NCBI GenBank assembly: GCA_039931065.1
Contig: JBDTSP010000013.1
Coordinates: 1-64,000 of the forward strand
Source: CADEED01 sp039931065
GTDB lineage: Bacteria; Pseudomonadota; Gammaproteobacteria; Steroidobacterales; Steroidobacteraceae
Reading direction: 5' to 3'
Length of the DNA stretch: 64,000 bases
Shown: one piece after another, positions 25,366 through 33,671 of the stretch
Position numbering within the stretch: the stretch's first letter is position 1
How the letters are laid out: every line of letters starts with the position of its first letter
Position numbers and translations under genes: made by a program
Notes under the pieces: generated by a model
Seen by the model: the letters and a program-made list of their open reading frames with translations, nothing else
Databases searched by the model: none
What the model was told of the DNA's origin: nothing

Positions 25366-25990
25366 GACGAATCGTTACTGGATTTCGGTCGGCGCCATCG
25401 CCGTGGCAGCCGCCCTGGCCGGCGTGTATGTCGCGCGCATGTTGAACCAGCCCGCGGTGCCCGCGCTCGAGTCGGGCACATCACTGCCGACGCCGCGCGT
25501 GCTGGCGCCTTTCAATCTGCTGGATACGAAGGGAGCGCCCGCCTCCGCCGAAACCCTGCGCGGCCATCCGACGCTGGTGTTCTTCGGCTTCACGCACTGC
25601 CCCGACGTCTGCCCCACGACGCTTGCGCTCCTGACGAGCCTGCAGAAAAAGGCGGCGATTCCGAATCTCAAGATCGCGCTCATCAGCGTGGACCCGGAGC
25701 GCGACACGCCGGAGCAACTCGGGCAGTACATCTCTTCATTCGGCGGCGATCTTATCGGCCTCACCGGCACAGCGCCCGAGATTGTGAACGCTTCGAGAAG
25801 CTTCGGTGTCGCGGCCAGCCGCGTCGACCTGCCCGGTGGTGACTACACCATGGATCACTCGGCGACCGTATTCGTACTCGATTCAGGCGCGCGCGTCGTC
25901 GCGGTGTTCACGCCGCCGCTCAAGTCCGCCGAGCTGATGCGTGATATCGCGCGGCTCGCGCCGGTGCTCGATTCCGGCAAGACATCGTGA
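25364..25990 (+). CDS. SCO1/SenC-like copper chaperone or thiol reductase
   Basis: SCO proteins deliver copper to the CuA centre of cytochrome oxidase or keep its cysteines reduced. This 208-residue protein has one N-terminal membrane anchor (YWISVGAIAVAAALAGVYVA) and a thioredoxin-like domain outside. GFTHCPDVCPTT carries the CxxxC copper ligands Cys79 and Cys83, with His165 in DHSATVFVLD. The start overlaps the prmB start on the other strand, and no Shine-Dalgarno sequence is visible. GGAATAAT ends about 8 bases before the ATG and could be a -10 box for a leaderless mRNA. The psd start overlaps its stop as GTGA. Confidence 0.9.
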   Translation: MTNRYWISVGAIAVAAALAGVYVARMLNQPAVPALESGTSLPTPRVLAPFNLLDTKGAPASAETLRGHPTLVFFGFTHCPDVCPTTLALLTSLQKKAAIPNLKIALISVDPERDTPEQLGQYISSFGGDLIGLTGTAPEIVNASRSFGVAASRVDLPGGDYTMDHSATVFVLDSGARVVAVFTPPLKSAELMRDIARLAPVLDSGKTS

Positions 25991-26886
25991 ACGAAGCGGC
26001 TCCTGGCGCCGGCGGGCGGGCGTTCGTCGCTCTCCAGCACCTGCTGCCACAACATGGCATCTCGCGCCTGGTGCTCGCCGCCACGCGCTCGACCAGGCCG
26101 GCTTTCAAGAACGCCTTGATCAAGTCGTTCGTGCGCGGGTTCAAACCAGACATGACCGATGCCGTGGAGACCGAACCTACGGCGTACGCGAGCTTCAACG
26201 AATTCTTCACACGCGCGCTGCGCCCGGGCACGCGCCCGATGGACGCCGACCCGCGCGCGATCGTCTCGCCGGTGGACGGCACCGTGAGCGAGGCGGGGCC
26301 ATTGTCCGCCGACCGGCTGCTGCAGGCGAAGGGTCACGACTACAGCTTGCGCGCATTGCTGGCCGGCAACGCCGCCTGGCAACGGACTTTCGCGGGCGGC
26401 AGTTTCGCGACTATCTACCTCGCGCCTTACAACTATCATCGCATTCACATGGCCCTGCCCGGCGAGCTGCGCGAAAGCTTCTACGTGCCGGGCCGGCTGT
26501 TCAGCGTGAATCGCACCACCGCGCAACTCGTGCCGGGATTGTTCTCGCGCAATGAACGCGTGTTCTGCGGGTTCGACGCGGGCGGCATGCCCTGGGCGAT
26601 CATCCTGGTCGGCGCGCTCAACGTCGGCAGCATGGCCACGGTGTGGCACGGCGACGTCACGCCGCGCAAACATCGCGAGGTCACGGCGCTGCCGGTGAAC
26701 GACGAACTCGCGCCCATCGAGCTGCCGAAGGGCGCGGAGATGGCGCGCTTCAACATGGGTTCGACCGTCATCCTGCTGCTGCCGCCCGGCGCATCCCAAT
26801 GGGCGGCCACGCTTACCGCCGGCCGCACGCTGCGGATGGGCGAACGCATCGGCACGCTGCAGCCGTGGGCGCCAAGGGGTGAGTGA
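25987..26886 (+). CDS. psd: Phosphatidylserine decarboxylase proenzyme
   Basis: Psd makes phosphatidylethanolamine from phosphatidylserine and self-cleaves to form a pyruvoyl group. The cleavage motif is MGST at about 257-260 instead of the usual LGST; Gly258-Ser259 are intact. The charge-relay residues Asp97 (SPVDGTV) and His151/154 (YNYHRIHMALPG) are present. Length is 299 residues, as expected. The GTG start at 25987 overlaps the SCO1-like stop, and epmA overlaps its 3' end. It is a peripheral inner-membrane enzyme. Confidence 0.95.
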   Translation: MNEAAPGAGGRAFVALQHLLPQHGISRLVLAATRSTRPAFKNALIKSFVRGFKPDMTDAVETEPTAYASFNEFFTRALRPGTRPMDADPRAIVSPVDGTVSEAGPLSADRLLQAKGHDYSLRALLAGNAAWQRTFAGGSFATIYLAPYNYHRIHMALPGELRESFYVPGRLFSVNRTTAQLVPGLFSRNERVFCGFDAGGMPWAIILVGALNVGSMATVWHGDVTPRKHREVTALPVNDELAPIELPKGAEMARFNMGSTVILLLPPGASQWAATLTAGRTLRMGERIGTLQPWAPRGE

Positions 26887-27868
26887 CGACGGCGCCACGT
26901 CGTGGCGCCCGAGCGCCACGCTCGCGGCATTACGCCGGCGCGCCGCCGCATTGGCGGCCACCCGCGAATTCTTCCGCACACGGGATGTTCTCGAAGTTGA
27001 AACGCCGGCGATGGTGAACGCGCCGGTGTCCGACGTGAATCTCGGCAGCGTGCAGGCGCTGGTAGCGGGCCGCGACACCCCGCTGTTCCTCCACACTTCC
27101 CCCGAATACGCGATGAAACGCCTGCTCGCCGCCGGCATTGGTGACTGCTACCAGATCTGCCGCGTATTCCGCGGCAACGAACGCGGCCGGCAACACAACC
27201 CCGAATTCACCATGGTCGAGTGGTACCGGCTCGGATTCTCGCTCGAAGACCTGATGGGCGAAGTCGCCGGCCTGGTACGGCAGTTGTTAGGCCCTGACTA
27301 CTCGAGCGAGCCGCTGCCGGTGGAATTCGTCAGTTATCGCGAAGCGGTACAGCGGCACGCGGGCCTGGATCCGCTCGACGTCGCCGAGGCGGAACTGCGG
27401 CGCGCGGCGCAGGCGCTGGGTCTCGACGCGCTGCACGCGAGCCGGGCGGGCCGTGATGAATTGCTCGACCTGATCGTCGCCACCCAGGTCGGGCCGGCGC
27501 TCGGCGCGCGCAGCCTCACCTTTCTGCATCGTTACCCAGCGACCCAGGCGGCGCTCGCACGTCTCGACCCCGAGGATGCGCGTCTCGCGCTGCGTTTCGA
27601 GCTCTATCATCGCGGCGTGGAACTGGCGAATGGTTACCACGAACTCGTCGACAGCGCCGAGCAACGGCAACGATTCGCGGCCGACCAGGAGAATCGCGCG
27701 GCGCGCGGGCTGCCCACGTTCGCGCTCGATGCGAATCTGCTGGCGGCGCTCGAGGCGGGCCTGCCGGACTGCGCCGGCGTCGCGCTGGGTTTCGATCGCG
27801 TGTTGATGCTGGCGCTCAACGCCACCAGTATCGACCAGGTTCTGGCCTTTCCCGTGGAGCGCGCCTGA
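26879..27868 (+). CDS. epmA: EF-P--(R)-beta-lysine ligase
   Basis: EpmA is a class II LysRS-like enzyme that attaches (R)-beta-lysine to Lys34 of EF-P. At 329 residues it contains only the catalytic domain of a LysRS, without the anticodon-binding domain. Class II motifs are visible: FLHTSPEYAMKRLLAAG, QICRVFRGNERGRQHNPEF and GVALGFDRVLML. The GTG at 26879 overlaps psd by 8 bases. Its target, efp, is encoded on the opposite strand 490 bases away. The partner EpmB (lysine 2,3-aminomutase) is not in the window. Confidence 0.94.
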   Translation: MSDDGATSWRPSATLAALRRRAAALAATREFFRTRDVLEVETPAMVNAPVSDVNLGSVQALVAGRDTPLFLHTSPEYAMKRLLAAGIGDCYQICRVFRGNERGRQHNPEFTMVEWYRLGFSLEDLMGEVAGLVRQLLGPDYSSEPLPVEFVSYREAVQRHAGLDPLDVAEAELRRAAQALGLDALHASRAGRDELLDLIVATQVGPALGARSLTFLHRYPATQAALARLDPEDARLALRFELYHRGVELANGYHELVDSAEQRQRFAADQENRAARGLPTFALDANLLAALEAGLPDCAGVALGFDRVLMLALNATSIDQVLAFPVERA

Positions 27869-28356
27869 TGAGTCATGCCTCGCAAAACTACGACTTCAGC
27901 AACCCCGACGCGGCGTACGCCGAACTCGCGCGCGATCTCGCTGCACTGCTGAGCGGCGAGCGCGATCTGATCGCCAATGCCGCCAATACCGCGGCGCTCA
28001 TCTTTGACGCCTTGCCGGGACTCAACTGGGCTGGATTCTATTTATATAAGAGTGGCGAACTGATCCTGGGGCCCTTCCAGGGCAAACCGGCCTGCGTCCG
28101 CATCGCCCTCGGCAAGGGCGTGTGTGGCACGGCGGCCGAGCGCCGCGAGACCGTGCTGGTCGAAGACGTACATGCCTTCCCCGGCCACATTGCGTGCGAC
28201 TCGGCTTCGAACTCGGAGGTCGTGATCCCGCTCGTGAAAGGCGCCGACTTGCTGGGCGTGCTCGATCTCGACAGCCCGAACCTCGCGCGCTTCAGCGCCG
28301 TCGATGCGCGCGGGCTCGAGCAGCTGGCGAAGATATTTCTCGAATCGCTGGGCTGA
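27868..28356 (+). CDS. msrC: Free methionine-(R)-sulfoxide reductase (GAF domain)
   Basis: This single-GAF-domain enzyme reduces free methionine-(R)-sulfoxide. The three functional cysteines are present: Cys76 (KPACVRI), Cys86 (GKGVCGTAAE) and Cys110 (HIACDSAS). LNWAGFYLYKSGELILGPFQ is the family's substrate-pocket segment. Length is 162 residues. The ATG at 27868 shares one base with the epmA stop (TGATG), so it is the last gene of the SCO1-psd-epmA-msrC operon. Its stop is 3 bases from the efp stop. Confidence 0.94.
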   Translation: MSHASQNYDFSNPDAAYAELARDLAALLSGERDLIANAANTAALIFDALPGLNWAGFYLYKSGELILGPFQGKPACVRIALGKGVCGTAAERRETVLVEDVHAFPGHIACDSASNSEVVIPLVKGADLLGVLDLDSPNLARFSAVDARGLEQLAKIFLESLG

Positions 28357-28358
28357 GA

Positions 28359-28928
28359 CTAGGCCTTGGCGCGTGAGACGTACTCGCCGGTGCGGGTATC
28401 GATGCGCAGCACTTCGCCTTCGTTGATAAACAACGGCACGCGCACCGCGGCACCGGTTTCGAGCTTCGCCACCTTCTGGCCGCCCGTCGCGGTATCGCCC
28501 TTGAGACCCGGATCGGTCTCGACCACCTTCAGATCGATGTGCGCCGGCGGCGTGACCAGCAGCGGCACGCCGTTCCACAGCGTGATGATGCAGATGATGC
28601 CGTCCTTCATCCATTTCGCAGCGTCGCCCACGGCGGCTTCGCCGGCGCTCAACTGCTCGAAGTTCTCGGGATTCATGAACGCCCAGAAGTCGCCGTCCTT
28701 GTAGAGGTACTGCATCTCCTGGTCCATGACGTCGGCCGCCTCGATCGATTCACCCGATCGATAACTTTTTTCCACCGTTCGGCCGGTGCGCAGGTTGCGC
28801 ACGCGAATGCGGTTGAACGCCTGCCCCTTGCCGGGCTTCACGTATTCATTGTCGATGACGGAGTACGGGTCACCGTCGATCAGTAGTTTCATTCCGCCGC
28901 GAATTTCGTTGGTCGTGTAATTGGCCAT
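28359..28928 (-). CDS. efp: Translation elongation factor P
   Basis: EF-P relieves ribosome stalling at polyproline. I use the ATG at 28928 (MANYTTNEIRGGMKLL, 189 residues), which aligns with known EF-P; an upstream ATG would add seven residues. The modified lysine is Lys34 in YVKPGKGQAF, the form beta-lysylated by EpmA. The C-terminal NEGEVLRIDTRTGEYVSR is characteristic. It lies 67 bases downstream of the ECF sigma and membrane-partner genes on the same strand and faces msrC. Confidence 0.97.
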   Translation of the reverse strand: MANYTTNEIRGGMKLLIDGDPYSVIDNEYVKPGKGQAFNRIRVRNLRTGRTVEKSYRSGESIEAADVMDQEMQYLYKDGDFWAFMNPENFEQLSAGEAAVGDAAKWMKDGIICIITLWNGVPLLVTPPAHIDLKVVETDPGLKGDTATGGQKVAKLETGAAVRVPLFINEGEVLRIDTRTGEYVSRAKA

Positions 28929-28995
28929 GGGTTTCCCGTGATCGCCCATCGCTGGGCCTGCAAAAAAGCCCGCGCATGATAGCGGCGGCCCCCGG

Positions 28996-29331
28996 TCAAC
29001 GCCAATTGCCGGATCCCGGCCGGAAAACCCGCCACAAAGAGCGTGGAATCAACGGTCCACACAGCCGCGAGACCGCCGCCAGCGCGGGCGCGAGGAACAG
29101 CAGCAACGCCAGCAGCGATTCGGGACTGCCCGCTCCCGCGACGTACCAGCGCTGCGCCACCACCAGCAACGCCAAAGTCACCGCGCTGCGGTTCGCCAAT
29201 TCAAAACTGCGCCGGCTGTCGGCTGTCCGGCGCGCGCGCGGCGGCAGCGCGATCAGCACGCGCTGCGTGAACCCGGCATCGCGCGGACGCAAGGGATCCG
29301 TGCGCAACAGATCTTCCACGGGGTCATTCAT
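28996..29331 (-). CDS. Small membrane protein, likely anti-sigma partner of the ECF factor
   Basis: I do not recognise a named family. The start at ATG 29331 overlaps the sigma gene end by 8 bases, giving 111 residues. The N-terminal 45 residues are soluble and charged (MNDPVEDLLRTDPLRPRD), followed by two hydrophobic segments. The layout of a short cytoplasmic N-terminus plus membrane helices, directly downstream of and coupled to an ECF sigma gene, is the usual anti-sigma arrangement. A similar module is at 44445-45493. Function is inferred from position only. Confidence 0.6.
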   Translation of the reverse strand: MNDPVEDLLRTDPLRPRDAGFTQRVLIALPPRARRTADSRRSFELANRSAVTLALLVVAQRWYVAGAGSPESLLALLLFLAPALAAVSRLCGPLIPRSLWRVFRPGSGNWR

Positions 29332-29863
29332 GGTCGCTCCTGTGACCTTCCAGCCATACACGCAGTCGCGCCTTGCCGCGCGATACGTGCGATTTCAATG
29401 TGCCCACAGGGCAGCCGAGGATTCGTGCCGCCTCATCGTGGGTGAGTCCATGTTCGAAACACAGGACGAGCGCTGCGCGTTGGGCGCTCGGCAGTCCCGC
29501 CAGGCCCTGCTGGAGATCGCGTCGATCGCCGGGCTCCAATTCGTTCGACGGACAGGTCTCGCCGGCTTCGTCATCGTTGAATTCCGCGCGCCGTTTGCGG
29601 CGCCGCCACTCGGCGCGCAATTCGTTCGCCGCGATTGCGCACAACCAGACTTGGAAGGTCGCAGCGCCGCGAAAGCTGCGCATCGCGCGATGCGCCTTCA
29701 TGAAGGTTTCCTGCGCGATGTCGTCGGCAAGATCGGGCTGGCCCGCGAGCATGCGCCGCAGGAACCCGCGCACCACCGGTTGATGGCGCCGCACCAGTTC
29801 GCCAAACGCAGCGCGATCGTCAGCGTGCACGACCCGCGCGATCAGCATCGCATCAGTTTCCAT
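29324..29863 (-). CDS. ECF-type RNA polymerase sigma factor
   Basis: This 179-residue sigma-70 factor contains region 2 (DLADDIAQETFMKAHRAMRS, FQVWLCAIAANEL) and region 4 with its helix-turn-helix (LTHDEAARILGCPVGTLKSH). The start at ATG 29863 (METDAMLIARVV) follows the membrane protein at 29877 by 13 bases. Earlier in-frame starts lie inside that gene. The set 29877-29324-28996 is probably one operon: membrane protein, sigma factor, anti-sigma partner. Targets cannot be read from the window. Confidence 0.92.
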   Translation of the reverse strand: METDAMLIARVVHADDRAAFGELVRRHQPVVRGFLRRMLAGQPDLADDIAQETFMKAHRAMRSFRGAATFQVWLCAIAANELRAEWRRRKRRAEFNDDEAGETCPSNELEPGDRRDLQQGLAGLPSAQRAALVLCFEHGLTHDEAARILGCPVGTLKSHVSRGKARLRVWLEGHRSDHE

Positions 29864-29876
29864 CTGGGCGAGGACT

Positions 29877-30491
29877 TCAGCGCGGCTCCCGTTTCCTGAG
29901 CGCGGTGAAGATCGCCATCCCACCGTAGACCACGGCGGCGAAGCCCCAGGGCCACGCGTCGCTGTGGCGCAGCCACAGGAACACGATGCCGGTGACACCG
30001 ATCGTGAGCCAAAGCAGTCCTCCCCATAAGAGGTTCGATGCCCACATCGGCGGCGCCACCGCCGTACCCGCGGCGGCGTCGGGACCCGATTCGGCATTTT
30101 CGGCGGCGCGCAGGATCTCCACCGGGACAGGCAGACCCTTCTCGACCATCAGCTGAATGGTCCGGTGCAAACGTGCGTGTTTCCGCTGGAAGTAGAACAA
30201 CGCCGACCAGAAAAACAGCAGCACACTCACGAAGATCACGACGAGCTGCGGCACCCCCGAAAAGGCGCTCGCCTCCTTCGCGCGCTGCTCCATGCGTTCG
30301 ATCATCTGCAGCCCATCCTCGCGCGCCGCAAGCTGCTCGAAAACCGGCCGCGGGAGGCTGACCCCTTCCCCAAGCTCGATTCGCTCCGCATTCGCGAGTG
30401 CCGCCGATTGCGGGGACTCGATTTCTTCGGCCGCCTGCAGTGGCGCGATCAGGGCAAGGGCCAATAACAGTGTCGCCATCTTGGTTCGCAT
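29877..30491 (-). CDS. Two-helix membrane protein (DUF6249-like) upstream of an ECF sigma gene
   Basis: This 204-residue protein has a signal-like N-terminus (ATLLLALALIAPLQAAEE), then membrane segments around LVVIFVSVLLFFWSALFYF and in the region LLWGGLLWLTIGVTGIVFLWL. Between them HARLHRTIQLMVEKGLPVP matches the basic helix and 'MxEKGxEPP' pattern of DUF6249 proteins. The protein at 45622 carries the same pattern. Its role is unknown; being first in the sigma operon suggests a sensor or envelope component linked to that regulon. Confidence 0.65.
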   Translation of the reverse strand: MRTKMATLLLALALIAPLQAAEEIESPQSAALANAERIELGEGVSLPRPVFEQLAAREDGLQMIERMEQRAKEASAFSGVPQLVVIFVSVLLFFWSALFYFQRKHARLHRTIQLMVEKGLPVPVEILRAAENAESGPDAAAGTAVAPPMWASNLLWGGLLWLTIGVTGIVFLWLRHSDAWPWGFAAVVYGGMAIFTALRKREPR

Positions 30492-30606
30492 CAGAGTTCC
30501 TCCCGTTACCTTCCCTTTGATGCCATCAGATCAGGGTTTGGATGCACCACGGGCGCGAATCCGGACTGTGACAGGGCTCTCGGCCGGATGCCCCCGGTGC
30601 GGATGC

Positions 30607-30612
30607 TAAACT
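30607..30612 (+). promoter_or_regulatory. Candidate -10 box for the FimX-like gene
   Basis: TAAACT lies 54 bases before the TTG start at 30667, in the divergent gap with the membrane protein at 29877. The spacing would give a leader of roughly 48 bases. No clear -35 is visible. Confidence 0.3.
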
Positions 30613-30666
30613 CCAGCCCGCTTGTTTGAACGCACGCGCACCTGTTGCGCGCGCCGGGGAGTCGAC

Positions 30667-32736
30667 TTGACGGACAATTCTGCCGTTCCGCTCATCGTTT
30701 TTTCGCCGCAACGAGAGCCATCGGAGTTCATCAACAGCCTGATGCGCAAGGCGGGTGAACCTGTGCACTGCACCTGGATTCCCGCGGTCCGCGACCTGGG
30801 CGAGGCGCTCGAACAACTCAATCCCGAACTACTCGTCTGCGCCTACGTGTCGGAAACCGAGGCGCAGCAGGCCGCAGCGGTGCGCGACCAGCTCGCCCCC
30901 CAGGTCCCGATGTTGCTGGTGCGACCGCAATTGTCCGAGAGCGATATCGCCGCGGGCATGAGGATGGGCGCGCGCGACGTCGTGTCGCTCTCCTCCACCG
31001 ATCGGGTGCAGGCGGTGGTGTCGCGCGAACTGCGCTCCTTCCGCCTCGAGCGCGCACTCAACTCCACGCTGCAGTCGGCCAGCGACTATCGCCGCCAGTT
31101 GCAGTCGGTGCTGCAGCGATCCAACGACGCCATCCTGCAGGTACAGGAAGGCATCGTGGTCGACGCCAACCAGACCTGGCTCGAGCTGTTCGGTTACGAG
31201 GATTCCGGCGCCGTGGTCGGCCAGCCGCTGATGGACCTGTTCGACGATCGCTCCCACGCCGCGCTGAAAGGCGCCCTGGTCGCCTGCGGCCAGGGCAAGT
31301 GGACCGATCATCCGCTCAAGGTCACCGCCTTGTTAGGCGACGGGACGCAGCTGCAGCTCGACCTGGTGCTCACGCCCGGCGAGTTCGAGAACGAGCCGTG
31401 TGTACGAATCATGGTGCCGGCCCGCAAGCGCGATGACCGCCAACTAACTACCGACCTGTCCGACGCTGTCAAACGCGACGCGACCACCGGCCTGCTGCTG
31501 CGGCGGCCGCTGCTCGACGCGATCGGCGCGCGGATCGGCGCGCCGCCCGCCGGCGGCGTGCGTTTCATGGCGCTGGTCCGGCCCGACAAATTCGCCGAAC
31601 TCGAGAAAGACGTGGGCGTGCGCCAGAGTGAACAGCTGATCGCCGAATACGCCACCACGCTCAAGTCGTATCTGGGCCCGAATGACATCGCGGGCCGCCT
31701 GGCCGGGGTCGCATTCCTCGCGCTGCTCGAACGCGGCAATTCGCATGACGTCGAAGCCTGGGCCGAAGCCGTGCTGGCGCGTTTCAGCGAAACGCCATCA
31801 ACCGTGGGGCAGAAGACAGTGCACTCGAGCTGCACGATTGGCCTCACGGCCGTGCCCACCGCGGGTTCGAGCATCGACGCTATTGTTGCCGACGTCATCG
31901 AAGCCGTGCGGCGCGGTCGCTCGCAGGGTGGCAACCAGATATTCCATCTCGACAAGGCCGACACGGACACGCGGGTCCAGGCCTACGACATGATCTGGGT
32001 CAAACACATCAAATCGGCGCTCATGGAGAACCGCTTCCGTCTGGTGCAGCAGCCGGTCGCCAGCTTGCAGGGCGAAGATCCGAACATGTTCGACGTGCTG
32101 GTGCGCATGCTCGACAACCAGGGCAAGGAAGTGCTGCCGGCGGAATTCATGGCGGCGGCCGAGCGCAACGACCTGCTCAAGAATATCGATCGATGGGTGG
32201 TCGGCGCGTCGCTGTCGTTCGCCGCGCAACGCAAGCCGGGGGCGCTGTTCGTGCGTCTGTCCAAGGACAGCGTTCTCGATACCGGCTTCGCCGAATGGCT
32301 CAAGACACAAATTGCCACCGGCGCGCACGTCCCCGCGCGCATCTGTTTCCAGATAACCGAGACCATCGCCGAGCAGTACATGACCGCCTCGCTCAAGCAG
32401 CTGGGCGAGCTCAAGAAGCTGGGCTTCCGCATCGCGCTCGAACGTTTCGGATCCGGCCGCGATCCGGCCAAACTACTGAGCTCCGTGCCGCTCGATTTCA
32501 TCAAGATCGATGGCGCACTGGTGCAGGACCTGGCCGGCAACTTCGAGACCCAGGCCATCGTCAAGAAACTGGTCGAGCAGGCCATGAAACTCAAGATCGA
32601 AACGATTGCCGAGCGCGTCGAGGATGCCAACACCATGGCGGTGTTGTGGCAGCTCGGAGTGCAGTTCATCCAGGGATATTTCGTCAACGCTCCGGAAGAA
32701 GTCGTGATGGCCGAACTCCAGGCCGGCCGCCGTTGA
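30667..32736 (+). CDS. FimX-like protein: receiver-like, PAS, degenerate GGDEF and degenerate EAL
   Basis: The closest architecture is FimX, a cyclic-di-GMP receptor that controls polar type IV pilus assembly. I choose the TTG at 30667 because GGGGAG lies at 30656-30661; an earlier TTG at 30622 has no such site. Length is 689 residues. The N-terminal ~125 residues look receiver-like without a clear phosphorylation site, followed by a PAS segment (NDAILQVQEGIVVDANQTWL). The GGDEF site is lost (GRLAGVAFLALLE). The EAL signature is FDVLVRML, with Asp instead of the catalytic Glu. Neither half should be catalytic, so a binding role is likely. The downstream esterase gene overlaps its stop (TGATG). 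Confidence 0.85.
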   Translation: MTDNSAVPLIVFSPQREPSEFINSLMRKAGEPVHCTWIPAVRDLGEALEQLNPELLVCAYVSETEAQQAAAVRDQLAPQVPMLLVRPQLSESDIAAGMRMGARDVVSLSSTDRVQAVVSRELRSFRLERALNSTLQSASDYRRQLQSVLQRSNDAILQVQEGIVVDANQTWLELFGYEDSGAVVGQPLMDLFDDRSHAALKGALVACGQGKWTDHPLKVTALLGDGTQLQLDLVLTPGEFENEPCVRIMVPARKRDDRQLTTDLSDAVKRDATTGLLLRRPLLDAIGARIGAPPAGGVRFMALVRPDKFAELEKDVGVRQSEQLIAEYATTLKSYLGPNDIAGRLAGVAFLALLERGNSHDVEAWAEAVLARFSETPSTVGQKTVHSSCTIGLTAVPTAGSSIDAIVADVIEAVRRGRSQGGNQIFHLDKADTDTRVQAYDMIWVKHIKSALMENRFRLVQQPVASLQGEDPNMFDVLVRMLDNQGKEVLPAEFMAAAERNDLLKNIDRWVVGASLSFAAQRKPGALFVRLSKDSVLDTGFAEWLKTQIATGAHVPARICFQITETIAEQYMTASLKQLGELKKLGFRIALERFGSGRDPAKLLSSVPLDFIKIDGALVQDLAGNFETQAIVKKLVEQAMKLKIETIAERVEDANTMAVLWQLGVQFIQGYFVNAPEEVVMAELQAGRR

Positions 32737-33671
32737 TGATTCGGCGGCTCGCGTCGCTGGTCGCCTGCGCGACTCTGGCCTCTGGCGCCCACGCGGCAAC
32801 GCCCGCGAAGCCGCCGGCGCCGCGAGTCGAGACCAACGTCGTCTACGGGATGTACTCGGGCCTGGGCCTGCTGCTCGACGTCCATCACCCGGCGAAGCCG
32901 AACGGTTTTGGCGTGGTGTTCATCTCCGGCAGTGGCTGGCAGGCGGAGCAAACCTACGGCGCCACGCCACTGAAATCGCAGCAGATCCCGTTGTGGGGCC
33001 CGCCCCTGCTCGCCGCCGGTTACACCGTATTCGCGATCAACCATCGCGCGGCACCGAGGTTTCACTATCCGGCGGCGATCGATGACGTGCAGCGCGCGAT
33101 CCGTTTCCTGCGTCACAACGCCGCGGCCTACGGTATCGACCCGGCGCACCTGGGCGGCGTGGGCGGATCGAGTGGCGGGCACTTGTTAGGCCTGGCGGCA
33201 ATGCTGGCCGCGCCTGGCGACCCCGCATCGGCCGATCCGGTCGAACGTGAATCCGCCGCGTTGCAGGCCGTCGTCTTGCGGGCGCCGTTGCTCGACCTGC
33301 GCTATGTCGGCACGGTCGAGGGCAACGCCTTCATCACCTCGTTCATGGAAGCGCCGCCTTCGAACGCGTCCGCCGCCGCTGCTTATGCGGCCGCCTCACC
33401 GATCACGCACGTCGACGCGAATTCGCCGCCGGTGCTGCTGCTGCATGGTGATGCCGATGTCCTGGTGCCCATCGCGCAATCGGAAGCGATGGAGCGGGCA
33501 TTGAGCGCGGCCGGTGTACCTGCCCGCCTGGTGCGAATTCCAGGCGGAGTTCATGGCGCCGACTTCGGCGCGGCGCGACGGCGCGCCGACTGGCCTGACT
33601 ATTACGCGGCGACGGTGAGCTGGCTCGACCAGTACCTGCGCGGCCGGGTCAGCGCGGGCCCGGCTCGTTAG
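32736..33671 (+). CDS. Secreted alpha/beta-hydrolase (carboxylesterase / BD-FAE-like)
   Basis: This 311-residue protein starts with a signal peptide (IRRLASLVACATLASGAHAA). The catalytic triad of an esterase is visible: nucleophile Ser in VGGSSGGHLLG, Asp in LLHGDADVLVP and His in PGGVHGADFG. The oxyanion region is GVVFISGSGWQ. The substrate is unknown; feruloyl and carboxyl esterases share these motifs. The ATG at 32736 overlaps the FimX-like stop, so the two are transcribed together although their jobs look unrelated. Its 3' end overlaps the convergent fusion peptidase gene by 23 bases. Confidence 0.85.
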   Translation: MIRRLASLVACATLASGAHAATPAKPPAPRVETNVVYGMYSGLGLLLDVHHPAKPNGFGVVFISGSGWQAEQTYGATPLKSQQIPLWGPPLLAAGYTVFAINHRAAPRFHYPAAIDDVQRAIRFLRHNAAAYGIDPAHLGGVGGSSGGHLLGLAAMLAAPGDPASADPVERESAALQAVVLRAPLLDLRYVGTVEGNAFITSFMEAPPSNASAAAAYAAASPITHVDANSPPVLLLHGDADVLVPIAQSEAMERALSAAGVPARLVRIPGGVHGADFGAARRRADWPDYYAATVSWLDQYLRGRVSAGPAR

